This document shows, one piece after another, positions 40,775-51,468 of a stretch of DNA of 64,000 nucleotides. The notes below the pieces were generated by a model. That model was not told the origin of the DNA. It was given only the letters and a program-made list of their open reading frames with translations, and did not search any database. Origin of the DNA: Nematopogon swammerdamellus. Taxonomy: Eukaryota > Arthropoda > Insecta > Lepidoptera > Adelidae. A program made the translations under genes and the position numbers. Numbering within the stretch: the first letter of the stretch is position 1; every line of letters begins with the position of its first letter. The DNA lies in contig OX336343.1 of the NCBI GenBank assembly GCA_946902875.1, positions 2,704,754-2,768,753 on the forward strand, given 5' to 3'.

Positions 40775-40945
40775 TGCCCGTACATTATTTCCTCCCAAAT
40801 ACAATCTCGGGTATTTCAAAAGTACCTTGAATAGGCACCTGTCAGGCCGGCATGGCATTCTTAATCCCCGCATACGATAGAATGTCCATGCGCGTCGTTA
40901 GACACCTTATTGGTAGCTAGGCGCCACATGTTCGTTTTATAGAAT
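40775..40945 (+). mobile_element. LINE-V 3' end fragment
   Basis: CATTATTTCCTCCCAAATAC, GAATAGGCACCTGTCAGGCC, GGCATGGCATTC, AATGTCCATGCGCGTCGTTA G and a degraded end after GGCGCCACATGTTCG. Confidence 0.7.
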
Positions 40946-41963
40946 GTTTATTGATCTCAAGGGACGATTTTAATGTTTAAACTTTAGCTTATTAACATTT
41001 TTATATTGCAGTTACAAACAGTAGACCAAAAAGTTTGTATTACGTCGCTGCGCTCAGCGACGTAAAGCCGCGTACAGACCTAGCGAGCGAGAGCCAGCGA
41101 GGCCCAGCGAATGCCCATCGCCGATGGCAAGCGAACCCTCGCTCGCCATCGTTTGCTATCGCTGTTACGGCCACACTGATTCGCAATCGTTCGCGCGCTC
41201 TCGCGCGTTAGTGTTCCGGCCAAATAGTCGGGGACTGGAAATAAAATTTGTATAGAGGTGCTTGCATTAATTGCATAATTGGTGATAATTTGCAGTATCG
41301 AAGAATATTATAGACAAAAAATGAATACGTAATAATCCCCACTCTAGCGATTACCGTTTTTTTTTTAATTGAGATTAAAATTTAAAAAAAATATTTGAGT
41401 GTGAACAAAAATTACAAAACTGGTGATTTTCTCAGTAATAACATCTTAAATGCCATTATACAATTATTCTTAATAATCCCCCAAAATTATATAAAAAATT
41501 GCATAGATATCGGACAATTTGTATTTAAAAAATTATAATTTCGAAAGAGGACTGATACACGTGGTGATATTTTGTCATAATGCGTAAATAGCGCTTATAA
41601 ATAATATATTAAATTATCACCTTGGTGACTGCTTTACTTTTTTTTCTACGTCGTTTTATGTAGTTTATAGTTCCTTACATAAATTACACCTTGGATATTT
41701 TAACTTACAATTATCATATTTGTTATCAGGTGCTATAATGCAAAAGAATCCCCTGGAAAACTGGTGAGCGTTTGCTACAATTAAATTGTTTATGAAAAAT
41801 ACTCATGATAGGCGCGCGGGGTGAGGCGGACGGAGGGCGCGGCGGCGCGGGGGCGCGGGGGAGGCGGTGGCGCGGCGGAGGCGGTGGCGCGTGGATGGAC
41901 GAACGGCCGGAATAATGATAAAATAATGCATATTATATGCATTTGCTGTTTGGTTGACGAACT

Positions 41964-42146
41964 TTAGTGTATTTTAGTGTATTTTTTCCTGCAGTTCGTA
42001 TGTAGAGAAATTTCGTCGACACTTTCGAACACATTGGACAATCCATCATTTCGCAGAACACTAAACTTGCATAAAGTTTTTAATCCTTTACTGCGCACAG
42101 TCACTTTGTCTTCGCTTAAAAAGCCCCCACAAATAACACACGACAT
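41964..42146 (-). pseudogene. Zinc-finger-like N-terminal fragment
   Basis: The frame starts MSCVICGGFLSEDKVTVRSK, then GLKTLCKFSVLRNDGLSNVF, and ends HTNCRKKYTKIH. The pattern C-x2-C, a V-T-x-x-x-KGL block, R-x-DGL and H-x2-C-R-x-x-YT resembles an N-terminal C2HC-like domain I associate with uncharacterised invertebrate proteins, some probably transposon-borne. The Met lies only 20 bp from the Helitron insertion point. Sixty codons, then a stop; any downstream coding region is not visible. Confidence 0.45.
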
Positions 42147-42229
42147 TGTCTGTTTTTATTTATTTACTAGCTTTTGCCCGCGGCTTCGCTCGCGGGAAAT
42201 TCGTATTTCAAAGGAAGAAAGTAAGTAAC

Positions 42230-43355
42230 TAAGGGCGAGCTGGGTTCAGGTAAACGATAAACCGTCTCGAAGAAAGTGAGTAACTTTTTGAGGCCGAAGG
42301 CGGAGTTGCGTTCAGGAAGACGATAAACCTTCTCGAAAACAGTAAGTAACTATGGGCGAGGCCGAAGGCCGAGCTGCGTTCAGGAAGAGGATAACCTTTT
42401 CGAAGAAAGTAAGTAACTATGAGCGGGGCCGAAGGCCGAGCTTCGTTCAGGATGAGGGTAAACTTTTCGAAGAAAGTAAGTAACAGAGGGCGAGGCCGAA
42501 GGCCGAGCTGCGTTCAGGAAAACTGAACCTTCTCGAAGACAGTAAGTAACTATGGGCGAGGCCGAAGGCCGAGCTTCGTTCAGGAAGAGGATAACCTTTT
42601 CTAAGAAAGTAAGTAACAGAGGGCGAGGCCGAAGGCCAAGCTGCGTTCAGGAAGACGATAAACCTTTTCGAAGATAGTAAGTAACTATGGGCGAGGCCGA
42701 AGGCCGAGCTGCGTTCAGGAAGAGGATAAACCATCTTTAAGAAAGTAAGTAACAAAGGGCGAGGCCGAAGGCCGAGCTGCGTTCAGGAAGAGGATAACCT
42801 TTTCGAAGAAAGTATGTAACTATGGGCGAGGCCGAAGGCCGAGCTGCGTTCAGGATGAGGGTAAACTTTTCGAAGAAAGTAAGTAACAGAGGGCGAGGCT
42901 GATGGCCGAGCTGCGTTCAGGAAAACGATAAACCTTCTCGAAGACAGTAAGTAACTATGGGCGAGGCCGAAGGCCGAGCTGCGTTCAGAAAGAGGATAAC
43001 CTTTTCGAAGAAAGTAAGTAACAGAGGGCGAGGCCGAAGGCCGAGCTGCGTTCAGGAAAACGATAAACTTTCTCGAAGACAGTAAGTAACTATGTGCGAG
43101 GCCGAAGGCCGAGCTGCGTTCAGGAAGAGGATGACCTTTTCGAAGAAAGTAAGTAACTTTAGAGGATGACCTTAAGTTATGACCTAAACTTAAGAGGATG
43201 ACCTTTTCGAAGAAAGTAAGTAAGTAGAAAGAGGGCGAGGCCGAAGGCCGAGCGAAGAAGACGATAAATTCTCGAAGACAGTAAGTAACTATGGGCAAGG
43301 CCGAAGGCCGAGATGTGTTCAGGAAGAGGATAAACCTTTTCGAAGAAAGTAAGTA
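42230..43355. repeat. 67-bp minisatellite, left block (about 16 units)
   Basis: The unit contains GGGCGAGGCCGAAGGCCGAG, CTGCGTTCAGGAAGAGGATA and CCTTTTCGAAGAAAGTAAGT AAC. Adjacent units are spaced about 67 bp. Alternate units differ (CTTCTCGAAGACAG versus CTTTTCGAAGAAAG), so a dimeric order is visible. Minus-strand frames of 102 and 171 codons exist only because 3 x 67 bp keeps phase. Confidence 0.9.
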
Positions 43356-43361
43356 ACAAAG

Positions 43362-43840
43362 AAGTTACTTTCTTCGAGAAGATTTATGGTCTTCCTGTAC
43401 GCAGCTCGGCCTTCGGACTCGCCCTCTGTTACTTACATTCTTCGAAAAGGTTATCCTCTTCCTGAACGCAGCTCGGCCTTCGGCCTCGCCCTTTGTTACT
43501 TACTTCTTAAAGATGGTTTATCCTATTCCTGAACGCAGCTCGGCCTTCGGCCTCGCCCATAGTTACTTACTGTCTTCGAGAAGGTTCAGTTTGCCTGAAC
43601 GCAGCTCGGCCTTCGGCCTCGCCCATAGTTACTTACTTTCTTCGAAAAGGTTATCCTCTTCCTGAACGCAGCTCGGCCTTCGGCCTCGCCCATAGTTACT
43701 TACTGTCTTCGAGAAGGTTTATCGTCTTCCTGAACGCAACTCCGCCTTCGGCCTCAAAAAGTTACTCACTTTCTTTGAGACGGTTTATGGTTTACCTGAA
43801 CCCAGCTCGCCTTTAGTTACTTAATTTCTTCGTTTGAAGT
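43362..43840. repeat. 67-bp minisatellite, right block (inverted, about 7 units)
   Basis: GTTACTTTCTTCGAGAAG begins directly after the left block and GGTTATCCTCTTCCTGAACG CAGCTCGGCCTTCGGCCTCG CCC is the exact complement of the left unit. It ends in an outward-facing Helitron 3' end (CGCGAGCGAAGCCGCGGGCA AAAGCTAG). Confidence 0.9.
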
Positions 43841-44414
43841 ACGAATTTCACGCGAGCGAAGCCGCGGGCAAAAGCTAGTGTCTTTATAAATTATAGCCTT
43901 TTCGATGTATAAGCTATAGTACTCATCAAAAGACTCATCAAAATCTGTTCAGTAGTTTTTGCGTGAAAGAGGAATATAGTGCGGCTGTTCGGTTCTCTGT
44001 TGAGTTTATAGGCCGCGCCTCCCCCGCGCCGTCGCACCGTGCCGCCACGCCGCCAACTGCCGCCGCTCGCTCGGTAAATACCTATGTATAGTACTAAGGC
44101 GCGCGGATTGAACATATCGGTTTGTATGGGAGCCACATCTTAGCGTAACCGGAACTGAATTTTATGTAGCCTATCCTGTGTCCCATATAGTTAAATGTGC
44201 TTGTACAAAGTTTCATCGAATTCGGATGATCGGTTTAAGAGTTATGGCGGAACATACATACATACATACATACAGAAAAGATTTCTAAAAATCGTCAATT
44301 TAGCTTTAGTATCATACATAGAGGCTACAAACTCAATATTTCCTAAAACAAAGTAACTTACTCCATGACCACCCCTTACAGATTTATTATTAGTATTGAT
44401 GATGATAGCGTCCC

Positions 44415-44416
<2 letters not shown>

Positions 44417-44451
<35 letters not shown>
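44417..44451. repeat. (CA)n microsatellite
   Basis: About 17 CA units, immediately outside the Helitron 5' end. Confidence 0.9.
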
Positions 44452-44452
<1 letters not shown>

Positions 44453-45465
44453 ACACTTCGTCCACTTCCCACACGGAGAGCGATCTACTAATGCCTTCTT
44501 TCTTGCACATAGTATCTCCGCTCTCCTCGCACACGCACTGCGCCGTATTAGCCCCGTCCTTATCACGTTTGCGGGAAGACACTGCGCGCGGCCTGTGGCG
44601 CGGCTCGCGGGCGCAAATTTCACGTACTTAGGTAAATTAATGTTTTATTCAAAATAAAAAACCCTCACTAGATAAATAGGGGATTATGACAATTTATGGT
44701 AAAACCCGTACATACTATCAAGCATAAAAGAGAATATCTAAGGTGAATTTAATGCGCAATAGGTAAATATGGAAAAAACTGTTTTTTAATTGGTTATTGG
44801 CAAGTCACCAAGGTGAAAATTTAATAAAATCTTGAAATATATTTCTAGAGCATTTATGTAGAAAATCACCAAAAGTGCGATTTTCTAAGTCACCTTTTTT
44901 TCAACAATAAGTAAAATTCATCATGTAACCAAAACTTCGCAATGTTTTTAGGGGATTTTTACATATATAGCCCATTTTTCACCGTAGGACTATTTAATGT
45001 AAGGTGAGAAATAAATTAAAAACCTTTTTTACTGTTTTCTCTCGTCGCTCAACTCCGAGAGGCACCAAATCGGCATAAATGTGTAAGAAAATAATAATAT
45101 TATTTTATTAATAATAATTCGACAAAGTGTTTTTTATGTAAGCAGAATTCTTTTATTTACTCGACTAAAATGGCATATACTCCATTCAATAGGGCATTTA
45201 AAACACCGTCCACACTGCGCACGGCCGAACGGCTGGTTCCGGAGCACGACCGAACGCCACCGAACGCAATCGAGTGCGCGCCTTCGCATTCGCTTGGCGT
45301 CGTCGCTGTACCGTCCAGCCAGACGTTCGCGCGGTCTCCTCTCGCTCGCTAGGTATGTACGCGGCTTAATACAAACTCTTGTCAGTAGACATACTTAGAA
45401 TTTTGAGAGGGAACGTTGCTCGCGTCCGTGTCACCATAAAAGGTCCTAAGTCACACGTGAATTCT

Positions 45466-45855
45466 GTTTTTTTTTTTGTTTTTTTTTATGGAAACTGACA
45501 CGGTTGGCTACATCACCTACAACGTCCGTGATGTCAGCCCATAACACCGGGTGAACTAGGTGCCATGTCAGTGCTTCCCCCTTTGATCGTGCCGGCTACA
45601 CTGAACTGGTCGGAAAACACAAACTATTTACATAGCCGTTTCAACCGACGTTTCATTCAGTGCGGTGGTAACAACCCGGGCGGGTTAAACCCTACCACCA
45701 AGTAAGATTAGGAGGGAAGGGACCTACAGTTTTACGAGGAATCCGAACCTCGGTCAGCCTCCAACGGTCAGCGGTCACCCATCCAAGTACTGACCGCACC
45801 CAGCGTTGCTTAACATTCAATAGCGACAGTTGACTGTCTGCACCACTGAGCTATC
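45466..45855 (-). mobile_element. SINE-Y, tRNA/5S head
   Basis: T runs, full complement of the Y body, then GCGGTCACCCATCCAAGTAC TGACCGCACCCAGCGTTGCT TAAC (5S-like core) and CACCACTGAGCTATC (A box). By eye it differs from the copy at 53238-53636 at only a few positions over about 370 bp. Confidence 0.9.
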
Positions 45856-46130
45856 TGGGTGGTGCCAAATGAACAGCAAAATACTTTGTGGTAGACAGGT
45901 CCTCCACCGTGTCGTCCGGGTTGCTACCACAGCTCGTAGGCGCAACCTCCTCATGCAGCTTGCTGCACTTGGAGGCCAGCAGACGAGTCAGCCGGGTTGG
46001 TGGACCGAGCAAGCGGAGGAGATGAGGGGAGTGGATATTATTTCAGCCAACGATGAGGGCTCGCTATCCAATTGCACTGTCTCTCAGGCCAGGGAGAGCC
46101 AGGTGCAACGGGAGTTATGTCGCTACCTGC
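45856..46130. other. Coding-like unassigned segment between two SINEs
   Basis: A non-repetitive, GC-balanced 275-bp piece. The plus frame through it reads VVRVATTARRRNLLMQLAAL and PGWWTEQAEEMRGVDIISAN without stops. It is bounded on both sides by SINEs, so it may be a fragment of a larger gene or element. I do not recognise it. Confidence 0.35.
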
Positions 46131-46463
46131 TTTTTTTTTTTTTTTTTTTATGGAAACTGACACGGTTGGCTACATCACCTACAACATCCGTGATGTCAGC
46201 CCATAACACCGGGTGAAATTGGTGCCACGTCAGTGCTTCCCTTCGGTTGTGCCGGCTACACTGAACTGGACGGAAAACACAAACTATTTACATAGCCGTT
46301 TCGACCGACCTTTCATTCAGTGCGGTGGTACCAACCCGGGCGGGTTAAACCCTACCACCTAGTAATATAAGAAGGGAATCATATCCCTTAGTCGCCTTTT
46401 ACGACATACACGGGGAGAGATGCAGTGGGGCTATTCTTTTAAAGTACCGGCCCCACACGGTAC
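46131..46463 (-). mobile_element. Z/Y chimeric SINE
   Basis: A T run of about 20, then the complement of the Y body, the junction GGGAATCATATCCCTTAG and the Z head to GGTAC. Very similar to 24642-24965. Confidence 0.85.
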
Positions 46464-46699
46464 ACACTGCTCGCGGATATAGTCATCATAATTGGTTCGT
46501 CTGTTGGTGTGCGCAGATTGCGCGCGCTTCTCGCAAAGTGCGTGTGAATTCCATTATTGTGGTCAGAAAAAATTCAGCGGTAATTTCCTTATAGAGAATC
46601 CTTCTAAAATTAGCTGTGGTGGATTTGAAAATGCTCCTGAAAACGCTCTCAATAAGCGAAGCGACCACCGATAAGGTGGCCTTGTTACAAAGTGTCCGG

Positions 46700-47197
46700 G
46701 TTGTCGTTCTGTTCTGGTCTCTATCCCTAATTTTGGCCACATAGTGAATGATTTGTATGACATGTGGTGACACTGTTGGAAAGGGCGTAAACTAGCGAAC
46801 TTTTTAAAGCAAAATGAAGCTCTCAATAATTGCTGTCAGTATTTTGTTAATGAATTTAGAAATTAAGATTCTGTAATATTTTTACTCGTCCTTGGGATTT
46901 TGGGAGGTCATAAGTCCTTTTCATGGTATTAACTTTATCAAATAATATTTTTTCTAAAGCAAGGATAAATCTTAAAATCCAATAAATTTTATTTCGTGCT
47001 GATACAATCATAAACAAAAATGTTACAACAGCTGGGATTTTGGTAATTTTCAAAAATGAGGAAAAAAAATCGTATCTCGATACCACGTGACACCTGACAA
47101 AATGTATCATTGGTCAAAACCTAGGTCAAAACCTTTCAAATGATCCCACTCACCTACAAAAAATTTTTGTCGGTCGATGTGCCGAACACCCTGTATA
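46700..47197. mobile_element. ACACCCTGTATA-ended repeat, copy 1
   Basis: CCACATAGTGAATGATTTGT ATGACATGTGG, GGAAAGGGCGTAAACT, TTTTCATGGTATTAACTTTA TCAAATAATATTTTTTCTA and GTCGGTCGATGTGCCGAACA CCCTGTATA. The same order recurs at 50028-50505. The tip resembles the TACAGGGTGT ends of other TIR elements here, but no matching left tip is seen, so copies may be truncated. Confidence 0.8.
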
Positions 47198-47204
47198 GGG
47201 CCTC

Positions 47205-47312
47205 TCTTATAGTCTACAGGAAAACCTAAACGGAAATCCTAAGACTTAAAGTTCTCACGGAAAACGGAATTGTACGGAACCCTCACCACACGAGTTCGAC
47301 TCGCACTTGCTA
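47205..47312 (-). mobile_element. X-like third subfamily
   Basis: CTCTTATAGTCTACAGGAAA, AATCCTAAGACTTAAAG, GTACGGAACCCTCACCACAC and GAGTTCGACTCGCACTTG. Complement of 32618-32755. Confidence 0.7.
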
Positions 47313-47317
47313 TGTGT

Positions 47318-47535
47318 CCCTTCCCTTCCCCTCTCTAGGTGGTAGGCACAGATTGTAGCTGACTGGATTGATACCACCGTACTGGCTGTCTTCTCTAGTC
47401 CAGTATAGCCAGCAATCCAAAGTGAAGTCTCTGGTATGGCGTCTACCTTCTAGGAAATGATTATGTCTGGTCGGAGCATGTGTTCTGGCCCCTCTGACTC
47501 AGCCAACACATACCAGACAGCATAGAATTATTTTT
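47318..47535 (+). mobile_element. SINE-W body, diverged
   Basis: GTCCCTTCCCTTCCCCTCTC, TAGGTGGTAGGCACAGATTG, TAGTCCAGTATAGCCAGCAA, TCTGGTCGGAGCATGTG and CAACACATACCAGACAGC. Lacks the GATGTAAGATGG part. Confidence 0.75.
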
Positions 47536-47748
47536 ATAATTTATTTAATTATCTGATCATGATGATGCTGTTTCATCGCACAGGAAACCGAGATCATGTG
47601 ATTGCACTATAAAATGTTATAATATGCATTTTTATAAGATGCATTTATGAGGTGTTCACATTTTTAATGACAGAAGGACAAATTGTTATTGACGGAGAAG
47701 TGATCGAACCAGGTTGAAGAGTACGTATATCTCGGTCAAATTCTGCGG

Positions 47749-48091
47749 TTTTTTTTTATGTAATCCGGTATGGGTGGCTGAGTCGGAGGAGCCAAAGCGC
47801 ATGCTCCGACCAGCCAATATCACCTCCGAGAAGGTAGGTGTCATACCAGAGACTTCCCTGGATGGCTGCTTTGCTGCCATCTTACATCCAGTACGGTGGT
47901 ATCAATCCAGTCGGCTACAATTTGAGCCTACCGCCTAGTAAGGGGCAAGGGAAGGGACCTACAGTTTTACACCGGTCCCGAACGGTGAAGCAGCAGATGT
48001 AGGTATGCACGTAAATTTTTTCGTAAGAAAAAACTCATTGGTACACGCCTACCGGATTCGAACCTCGGACCCCTCGCATCAGAAGCCGACC
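47749..48091 (-). mobile_element. SINE-W, internal deletion
   Basis: T run, ATGTAATCCGGTATGGGTGG, most of the body, ACCGGATTCGAACCTCGG and CATCAGAAGCCGAC, where the head breaks off at a LINE 3' end. The middle lacks the GCTATACTGGACTAGAGG part. Confidence 0.8.
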
Positions 48092-48192
48092 GCAGTGGCT
48101 CCGTACCGCTGAAGGCCTGGAGGACTTGAGTAAAATTGGAGAGGCGTATGTCCAGAAGTGGACGCTTACACGCTGACTGACTGACTGACTTA
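48092..48192 (+). mobile_element. RTE-like LINE 3' end, CTGA tail
   Basis: The end of the frame reads GEAYVQKWTLTR then stop, followed by CTGACTGACTGACTGACTT. A short C terminus of this form with a tandem tail is typical of lepidopteran RTE-like LINEs. Upstream bases (CCGCAGTGGCTCC, CTGAAGGCCTGGAGGACTTG) fit the same ORF. Confidence 0.6.
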
Positions 48193-48552
48193 TGAGATGT
48201 CACAAGCTTTGATACCTAATGCACTAAACATGCGGTTGTAATAGAGCCTCTACTAATTAATACCTAATCTAGAACTTAAGAATAATGCAGTCTAGAATTA
48301 TGATCTAACTACTGTAGAATTATTATTTCCGCTATCCATATATGGTGCGGTGCGACATACATAACATAACATAGGTACCATCTTAACATCGCAATACATA
48401 TTTTTATGAAATATTTTTTAACTATGTAACCTGACATACATACTTGGTTACATTTTGTCGCTTGCTACACTCTCGTGATGCCGACGTATTTTTAGGGGCA
48501 CGTAGCCAGCCACGCGACCGGTGTGGACCGGGTCGCAGTCAAATATAATGTG

Positions 48553-48850
48553 ACCCTATTACTAAGCCTACGCCGTCTGTATGTCTGTCTGTCCGTCTGT
48601 CTGTCCGTCCGTCTGTCCGAGGGCTGTACCTCTTGAAACGTAATAGGTAGCCCGTTGAAATTTTCACAGAATATGTGTTACTATGGCCGATATAACAACA
48701 AATAATAAAAATAAGAAAAAGTAAACAATTCACAGGGGTCCCCATAGAATAAACTAAAAAGTGTATGCGCGCCATCTACCAACAGTATGAAGCATTTTAA
48801 CTAATCATGATTTATAACTAATATGACGCATTTCATAAAACACGCCATAG
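48553..48850 (-). mobile_element. X-family element, 3' two-thirds
   Basis: GACCCTATTACTAAGCCTAC, a CTGT microsatellite, CTCTTGAAACGTAATAGGTA, GCGCGCCATCTACC and AAAACACGCCATAGATG in the minus-strand X order. The GGCCAAGTGCGAG head is missing. Confidence 0.8.
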
Positions 48851-48887
48851 ATGACATGTAATAAAAATAGAGAGAGAAATGTAATAA

Positions 48888-49605
48888 ATAAATAAGTCAT
48901 GTTAAAAATCTAAACGTGTATCCAATTTGTATCACCTACTATTGTGTGATGTAATGTTACACATTCTCCTATAGATGGCGCTCCTAGTAATAATACTGTG
49001 CGGTGTCGTTCTCTCAAAACTAAACAATGATGGTAGCGCAGGGCATGTGCTAGTAGGTATATCAATTCGTTAAAAATTGTCAAACAAACATATATTTTTG
49101 TTGGAAAGGCAAGGAGGAACCCGTTCGTTTTCGTTCGTTTCCTTGGTTTGCTTATTTGGTTGGATTGGACGGCGGCGTTTGCTTGAAATATGGTTCAGGC
49201 AGGTGGATTACTTACATAAAATAAAATAAAATGGGCTCCTTCCTTCCTTCAACTTCCTTGGTTTGCTTTGGTTGGTTGGTTGGATAGTTAGTTGGGGCAT
49301 TGGGTGGGGTGGTGGGGTCATCCATCATGCATGACAGGCAGGAATAGAATAAAAAAGCGGCCAAGTGCGTGTCGGTCGGCCACGCGCAGTGTAGGGTTCC
49401 GTAGTTGCGGAACCCTATCAAAATAAATTATTTAATTATTTGTATAATTTTGTATATGAAATAAATGAATGTTAATTTGAAAAAGTTCCTCACAGTGAAA
49501 TGATGGCTGTCGTCCGTACATTTTATAAGTTGGTCGACTATTACTCGTCAACCTGTACAGCCTACTTAGCTGTGATAGTTTTCCTTTTAATTTCGATATA
49601 GTACT
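48888..49605. repeat. 0.7-kb duplicated segment, copy 1 (uninterrupted)
   Basis: GAAATGTAATAAATAAATAA G, AATCTAAACGTGTATCC, GATGTAATGTTACACATTCT CC, GATGGCGCTCCTAGTAATAA, GCGGCCAAGTGCGTGTCGG, TTGCGGAACCCTATCAAAAT and GTGATAGTTTTCCTTTTAAT all recur in order at 54697-57545. Includes a short X-like piece (49356-49410). It supplies the empty-site sequences for two insertions in copy 2. Confidence 0.85.
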
Positions 49606-50027
49606 ATAGTAAGGTCTTTCAAAATTAGTTAATAGTACGCTAAGGGGGGGTTCTGTATCATATAGGGAGTAAAACCTATATAAACTTTTTTGGACCTTGG
49701 CCTTTTTTTATGTCAAATATTTTTTTATGTATTTAAATAAAAAAATAGGTGGTTGATTTTTATATCCTAATCGATTCAGTTTCATAACAGTAACAAAAAA
49801 GTCTTCATTACCATTTATGATGTAACACGCGTGTAAGTTGGTTTAAATTCTTTCTATTCCATACTATTAAAACTAAAATTGTGGATTTTCACAATTTCTG
49901 AAAGAAAGAGATCTATGTGTTGGAACACTTTTTTGTTCCTGGCATGACACTGAAACGATTAAGAATTTTTTTTTTTTACATTTGAAATTATTTTTTTTTT
50001 TTTTTTGTAAAAACAAAAATTTATTTC
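49606..50027. other. No recognised feature
   Basis: AT-rich with T runs; no frame or partner. Confidence 0.4.
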
Positions 50028-50505
50028 TTTTCTGTTCTGTTCTGTCTCTGTGCCTAATTTTGACCACATAGTGAATTATTTGTATGACATGTGGTATACC
50101 GTTGGAAAGGGCGTAAACTTTTTAAAAGAAAATGAAGCACTCAATTCCTGTTAGTTTTTTTTTTAATGAATTCAGAAATTAAGATTCTGTCACATTTTTA
50201 CTCGTTCTCGGGACTTTGGGAGGTCAAAAAACCTTTTCATGGTATTAACTTCATCAAATAATATTTTTTCTAGAACAAGGATACATAGTAAAATTCAATA
50301 AATTTTGTTTCGATACAATCATAAACAAAAACAGTTACAAGGGTTTATAGCTGGGATTTTGGTAATTTTAAAAAAATAAAGAAAATAGATCGTATCTCGA
50401 TACCACGTGACATCTGACAAAAGGTGTCATGGGTCAAAACGTTGCAAATGAACCCACTTACCTACAAAAAAATTTTGTCGGTCGATGTGCCGAACACCCT
50501 GTATA
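50028..50505. mobile_element. ACACCCTGTATA-ended repeat, copy 2
   Basis: Same landmark order as 46700-47197 in the same orientation, 3.3 kb away, with scattered substitutions and small indels. Confidence 0.8.
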
Positions 50506-51081
50506 ATATAATAGTATATAGTAACAGGTTATTACCCGAAGGTCACAGTGTCACTATGAATGACATAGTCTCCGAATTAGCAGAATTAATTATATATAAC
50601 TAATTATTTCTATTAATTACTGAAAAATCTTTATAAACGAGTAGAGATTACGTCTAGCATGCAAATTATGAATCCTCATTATTATTAAAGTAGTAATAAT
50701 CCCTTGAAATATCAAGAATGAAAACATTCCATTTTATAAGATTTTAACAGAGCAGACAAAACAACCGAAAATTTCATCCCGCTTCCGGCCTACAGCGCCA
50801 TCTATTGCGACATAATTTAACTATTACTACGTGATTTTTGCCAGCTTCCCGAAAACTTTTGAAGAAACAATATTTTAAAGGATATTCTTGATGAGCCACC
50901 TCTTTATTTTTCATTTGTGTCAGGGTTATGCCAACGCAAATTTCCTCTTTCTAAACCTCTCTCAAATCCCCTTAAAAGAAAAAAAATCCCCCTAGATTTT
51001 AATTAGTTATAATATAGCTACATAGTAAAACCTTTTTCGTGCATTTTAAACTATAGATATCTATCCAAGATATAGAGTTAA
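50506..51081. other. No recognised feature
   Basis: AT-rich; no supported gene or repeat partner. Confidence 0.4.
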
Positions 51082-51468
51082 CTAGATTTTGCCCGCGGCT
51101 TCGCTCGCGGGAAATTCGTGTTAAAAAAAAGTAAGTAGGCCCGCTACCGTACTTACCTTTATTTCGGCGCGCGGAACAATTCGGTTTGTATGAGAGCCAC
51201 ATCCTAGCGTAACCGGAACTGAATTTTATTTAGCCTATCCTGTGTCCCGTATAGTAAAATGTGCTTGTACTAAGTTTCATAGAATTCGGATGATCGGTTT
51301 AAGAGTTATGTAGGAACATACATACATACATACACACAGAAAAGATTTCTAAAAATCATCAATTTAGTTTTAGTAGCATACATAGAGTCTACAAACTCAG
51401 TATCTCATAAATCAAAGTAACTTACTCCATGACCTGACCATCCCTTACAGATTTATTATTAGTATTGA
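51082..51468 (-). mobile_element. Helitron-like element, complete non-autonomous copy
   Basis: Minus strand: TCAATACTAATAATAAATCT GTAAGG, a TATG microsatellite, ACCGATCATCCGAATTCTAT, CCGGTTACGCTAGGATGTGG, GGTAGCGGGCCTAC and the end GCGAAGCCGCGGGCAAAATC TAG. A flanks the 5' side and T the 3' side. At 387 bp it defines the family consensus for this window. Confidence 0.75.

Larger units (their letters stand above)
42167..44399 (-). mobile_element. Helitron carrying an inverted minisatellite
   Basis: On the minus strand it starts TCAATACTAATAATAAATCT G and ends GAAGCCGCGGGCAAAAGCTA G, with A before and T after as expected for Helitron insertion between A and T. 5'-half landmarks (44100-44399) match 51082-51468. 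Between the halves lie a 67-bp minisatellite in two opposite blocks, a second CTAG-type 3' end in opposite orientation at 43850-43878, and part of another Helitron type (43885-43980). No Rep/helicase frame, so non-autonomous. Confidence 0.75.
41027..45381. mobile_element. 4.35-kb TIR element interrupted by a Helitron
   Basis: The left end CAAAAAGTTTGTATTA is inverted at the right (TAATACAAACTCTTG), and the next AAGCCGCGTACA-ACCTAGCGAGCGAGAG is shared in inverted form; on the left CGTCGCTGCGCTCAGCGACG intervenes as a hairpin. CAGTAGAC flanks both sides (41019-41026 and 45383-45390), an exact 8-bp repeat with one extra T on the right. Further in, TTATCACCTTGGTGACTG and CAAGTCACCAAGGTGAAAAT are again inverted partners. 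Without the Helitron (42167-44399) it is about 2.1 kb. A zinc-finger-like frame at 41964-42146 is its only coding trace. A hAT-like origin is my inference from the duplication length. Confidence 0.75.

Noticed and set aside
42447..43298. Minus-strand open frames of 102 and 171 codons
   Set aside because: They are read-through of the 67-bp minisatellite; three units make 201 bp, so the frame stays open and the peptide simply repeats SSAFGLAHSYLLSS-type sequence.
42230..43840. CRISPR-like array of direct repeats
   Set aside because: Whole 67-bp units are repeated with no unique spacers, in a eukaryotic Helitron context.
44376..44631. Frames containing poly-TH or poly-CV peptides
   Set aside because: They are translations of the CA microsatellite.
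45830..46216. 128-codon plus-strand gene
   Set aside because: Its first and last thirds lie in SINE copies; only the middle 275 bp could be meaningful and is listed separately.
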